Shown here in pieces: positions 33,873-36,437 of a DNA stretch of 36,437 bases. The notes under the pieces were generated by a model, which saw only the letters and a program-made list of their open reading frames with translations, was not told the DNA's origin and made no database searches. Position 1 is the first letter of the stretch; each line of letters begins with the position of its first letter. The stretch covers positions 1 to 36,437 of the forward strand of contig NZ_OY288143.1 of assembly GCF_958439165.1 (NCBI RefSeq), given 5' to 3'. The position numbers and the translations under genes are program-made. The stretch comes from an uncultured Hydrogenophaga sp. GTDB lineage: Bacteria; Pseudomonadota; Gammaproteobacteria; Burkholderiales; Burkholderiaceae_C.

Positions 33873-35552
33873 ATGAGCGCAGGCCTGTCGTCGACCCCCC
33901 CATCCGCAGCGCGCACGCAGGATCGCTGGACGCGGCTGGTGCCCGGCCCGGCCAACCGGGTGCCGCTGACGCCGGTGGGTTTCCTGCAGCGCTCGGCCGA
34001 GATCTTTCCCCAGCGGGTGGCGGTGGTGCATGGCAGCCAGCGCATCGGGTACGGCGAACTGCACCGGCGCGCCTGCCGGCTGGCATCGGCCCTGCAGCGG
34101 CGCGGCGTGCAGCCCGGCGATGTGGTGGCGGTCATGCTGCCCAACGTGCCGGCCATGATCGACGCGCACTTCGGCGTGCCCATGGCGGGCGCGGTGCTGT
34201 GCACCATCAACACCCGGCTGGATTCCGACACGGTGGCCTACATCCTGGACCACTCGCAGGCCCGCGTCCTGGTGGTGGACCGGCAGTTCGCCCCGGTGGT
34301 CGCTGCCGCGCTCACGCGCACCGAGCACCGGGTGCTGGTGATCGACAACGACGACCCGCTCTACGACGGCCCGGGCGAGCGCATCGGCAGCTGCCTGTAC
34401 GAAGACTTCCTGGCCGAGGGCGATCCGGACTTCCGCTGGACACCGCCGGCCGACGAGTACGCGCCGATCGCACTCAACTACACCTCCGGCACCACCGGCC
34501 GGCCCAAGGGCGTGGTCTACCACCACCGCGGCACCTTCCTGGAGGCCATGGGCAACATCTCGGCCTGGCCGCTGCCGCTGCACCTGGTCTACCTCTGGAC
34601 GCTGCCGCTGTTCCACTGCAACGGCTGGTGCTTTGCCTGGAGCACGGTGGCCATGGGCGGCACCCAGGTGTGCCTGCGCGCCGTCGACCCGGAGCTCATC
34701 TTCCGGCTCATCGGCGAGCACGGCGTGACCCACATGTGCGGCGCGCCCACCGTGCTGTCCATGCTGACTGCATCGCCGGCGGCGCAGACACGCGGCCACT
34801 CGCACACGGTGCACATCCAGACCGGTGGCTCGCCGCCGCCGGCCAAGGTCATCAAGGCCATGGAGGAGATCGGCTTCCAGGTGCTGCAGATCTACGGCAT
34901 GACCGAGCTGCAGGGCCCCAGCACCTATGCGGCGGTGCAGGCTGGCTGGGCCGAGCTGCCGCTGGAGGAGCGCGCCAACTTCATGGCCCGCCAGGGTGTC
35001 CGTTACCCGGTGGTGGAAGAGCAGCGGGTGGGCCATCCCGAGACCTGCGAGCCCATGCCGCAGGACGGCCAGACCATCGGCGAGATCCTGATCCGCTCCA
35101 ACACCGTGATGCTGGGCTACCTCGACGACGAGGCCGCCACCGCCGACGCCTTCAAGGGCGGCTGGATGCACACCGGCGACCTGGCCGTGTGGCATGCCGA
35201 CCAGTACATCGAGATCAAGGACCGCAAGAAGGACATCATCATCTCCGGCGGCGAGAACATCTCCAGCGTGGAGGTGGAGATCGCGCTGTACCGGCACCCG
35301 GCCACGCAGCTGGCAGCGGTGGTGGCCAGGCCGGATGAAAAATGGGGCGAGACGCCCTGCGCCTTCGTGCAGCTCAAGCCCGACATGCAGGCCACCGAGG
35401 CCGAGATCATCCAGTGGTGCCGCGACCACCTGGCCCACTACAAGGTGCCGCGCAAGGTGGTGTTCGGCCCGCTGCCCACCACCGCCACCGGCAAGATCCA
35501 GAAGTTCGCGCTGCGCGAGCGGGCCCGCTCAGCCGACCAGGATCAGGCGTAG
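33873..35552 (+). CDS. AMP-dependent acyl-CoA synthetase
   Basis: This 559-residue enzyme activates a carboxylic acid to its acyl-CoA through an acyl-adenylate. The AMP/ATP motif YTSGTTGRPKGVVYHHRG lies near residue 208, LPLFHCNGWCF follows, YGMTELQGPS contacts the adenine, and the C-terminal catalytic lysine sits in TATGKIQKFALRE. This arrangement matches medium-chain and short-branched acyl-CoA ligases (AlkK/DmdB-like); the exact acid is unknown. GGAGG precedes the ATG. It lies 23 bases after the antiporter gene, so the two may be cotranscribed with the LysR gene. Its last 24 bases overlap the convergent LysE-family gene. Confidence 0.92.
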   Translation: MSAGLSSTPPSAARTQDRWTRLVPGPANRVPLTPVGFLQRSAEIFPQRVAVVHGSQRIGYGELHRRACRLASALQRRGVQPGDVVAVMLPNVPAMIDAHFGVPMAGAVLCTINTRLDSDTVAYILDHSQARVLVVDRQFAPVVAAALTRTEHRVLVIDNDDPLYDGPGERIGSCLYEDFLAEGDPDFRWTPPADEYAPIALNYTSGTTGRPKGVVYHHRGTFLEAMGNISAWPLPLHLVYLWTLPLFHCNGWCFAWSTVAMGGTQVCLRAVDPELIFRLIGEHGVTHMCGAPTVLSMLTASPAAQTRGHSHTVHIQTGGSPPPAKVIKAMEEIGFQVLQIYGMTELQGPSTYAAVQAGWAELPLEERANFMARQGVRYPVVEEQRVGHPETCEPMPQDGQTIGEILIRSNTVMLGYLDDEAATADAFKGGWMHTGDLAVWHADQYIEIKDRKKDIIISGGENISSVEVEIALYRHPATQLAAVVARPDEKWGETPCAFVQLKPDMQATEAEIIQWCRDHLAHYKVPRKVVFGPLPTTATGKIQKFALRERARSADQDQA

Positions 35553-36155
35553 GCCCAGGCCCACGAACAGCAGACCGGCCACGCGGTCCAGCCACAGGCC
35601 GGCGCCCGGCCGGCGCTGCAGCCAGCCGCCCACGCTGCCGGCAAACCAGCCGAGCAGGCCGAACAGCACGGCGGCCTGCACCGTGAAGAGCAGGCCCAGC
35701 AACCCGATCTGCAGGGCCACGCTGCCCTGCGCCGGCTGCACGAACTGCGGCAGGAACGACAGGAAGAACAGCACCACCTTGGGGTTGATGGCATTGGCCA
35801 CCAGCCCCTTGGCAAACAGGCGTGCGGTGGACTCGGTGGCCGCGTGGGCATCCGCCAGCCGGGCCGGCCCGGCATGGCGCAGCGCCTGCACCCCCAGCCA
35901 CACCAGGTAAAGCCCGCCGGCCCAGCGCAGCGCCGTGAATGCCGTGGGCGAAGCGGCCACCAGCGCGCTCACCCCGGCCAGGGCCAGGGCGGTGTGGCTC
36001 AGGCAGCCGGCGGCACAGCCCAGGCCGAAGGCCATGCCGGCGCCGCGGCCGCGCGCCATGCCGGTGCTGAGCACCAGCAGGTTGTCGGGGCCGGGGGAGG
36101 CGGTGATGAGCACCGCGGCGAGCAGGAAACCGAAGAACTGTTCGGGCGAAAGCAT
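35529..36155 (-). CDS. LysE/RhtB-family amino-acid exporter
   Basis: This 208-residue inner-membrane protein has six hydrophobic helices. The N-terminal ITASPGPDNLLVL (17-29) and the later GLVANAINPKVVLFFLSFLPQF (cited here as NAINPKVVLFFLSFLPQF) are signatures of the LysE/RhtB superfamily, which exports amino acids such as lysine, homoserine or threonine. The substrate cannot be read from sequence. It overlaps the acyl-CoA synthetase gene tail-to-tail by 24 bases and starts 25 bases after the stop of the partial gene on its right, on the same strand. Confidence 0.92.
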   Translation of the reverse strand: MLSPEQFFGFLLAAVLITASPGPDNLLVLSTGMARGRGAGMAFGLGCAAGCLSHTALALAGVSALVAASPTAFTALRWAGGLYLVWLGVQALRHAGPARLADAHAATESTARLFAKGLVANAINPKVVLFFLSFLPQFVQPAQGSVALQIGLLGLLFTVQAAVLFGLLGWFAGSVGGWLQRRPGAGLWLDRVAGLLFVGLGLRLILVG

Positions 36156-36180
36156 CGGCCGATGATAGGTGGCGACCGGC

Positions 36181-36437
36181 TCAGACCATGTCGCCCAGGC
36201 CGGCCGCCAGCAGGGCGCGGGCCGCCTCCACGCGCAGCGCCAGCGGGGCCTGCGGGTCGTTCATGACCGAGCGCAGGAAGGCCGCCGGGGTGCTGCCCTG
36301 CGGCGCGTGGCCTGTCGGGGTGGTGGTTTTCGGGGTGGTGGGGGCAGGGGCAGGGCGTTCGTGCAGCTTCAGCCGCTGACTCGCTGCGGCCCATGCCTGC
36401 GGGGACATGGGCTGGATGCGCGAGAGCAGATCGGCCT
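36181..36437 (-). CDS. Unidentified protein, C-terminal part only (window edge)
   Basis: The frame is open through the right edge and ends at TGA 36183-36181; 85 residues are visible. The visible part has a Pro/Thr-rich linker (APAPTTPKTTTPTGHAP) followed by a short helical tail, AAFLRSVMNDPQAPLALRVE, then AARALL. That tail resembles a short segment seen in phage-derived small-terminase-like proteins, but this is a weak recollection and no other phage genes are present. An internal ATG at 36408 exists, yet coding character continues upstream of it. Function unknown. Confidence 0.5.
   Translation of the reverse strand, partial: ADLLSRIQPMSPQAWAAASQRLKLHERPAPAPTTPKTTTPTGHAPQGSTPAAFLRSVMNDPQAPLALRVEAARALLAAGLGDMV

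Overview
The window is a GC-rich (roughly two-thirds G+C), densely coded stretch of bacterial chromosome. The uninterrupted order tRNA-Leu, tig, clpP, clpX, lon, tRNA-Gly, tRNA-Cys, the codon use and the accessory families (ChrA, ExoD, GcvA-type LysR, HpnC) point to a betaproteobacterium of the order Burkholderiales, probably near the Comamonadaceae/Sphaerotilaceae. That placement is inference from gene content and order. No integrase, transposase, prophage core or CRISPR array is visible, and no gene-free stretch exceeds 300 bases.

Layout. 1-2393 (minus): an ExoD-like protein, a two-domain chromate transporter and a DUF1275 membrane protein cut by the window edge, in one tight operon. 2610-3065: an orphan protein. 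3007-6710 (minus): a secreted TPR protein followed by three HupE/UreJ-type metal permeases, one with a periplasmic EF-hand loop. 6829-6981: a 50-residue lysine-rich secreted protein with a strong terminator. 7228-8999: a CoA-binding protein translationally coupled to O-acetylhomoserine sulfhydrylase. 9015-9878 (minus): HpnC. 10004-14270: an RND adaptor and permease behind a promoter with a TetR-type palindrome. 14358-20492: tRNA-Leu and the protein quality-control block tig-clpP-clpX-lon. 20600-20800: tRNA-Gly and tRNA-Cys separated by a terminator-like hairpin.

The most interesting part is 20855-26465. It holds a PstS-like phosphate-binding protein, a PlcP-type metallophosphoesterase, a UDP-glucose 6-dehydrogenase, an Agt-like GT4 glycosyltransferase and an Mpo1/DUF962-like membrane protein, arranged as two divergent promoter pairs. 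In both intergenic regions, and in all four transcription directions, I find heptamers close to the PhoB half-site CTGTCAT/C repeated at exact 11-bp (or 22-bp) steps. Together these suggest a phosphate-starvation lipid-remodelling regulon: PlcP removes phospholipid headgroups to give diacylglycerol, Ugd makes UDP-glucuronate, the glycosyltransferase builds a phosphorus-free glycolipid, and PstS captures phosphate. The Mpo1-like protein would be a new member of this set. Next door lie a divergent class-III aminotransferase and phosphatidylserine decarboxylase, which may be functionally linked.

The right end (29162-36437) carries a chemoreceptor, a class II aldolase family protein, a GcvA-like LysR regulator, a CPA2-type cation/proton antiporter, an acyl-CoA synthetase, a LysE/RhtB exporter and an unidentified partial gene.
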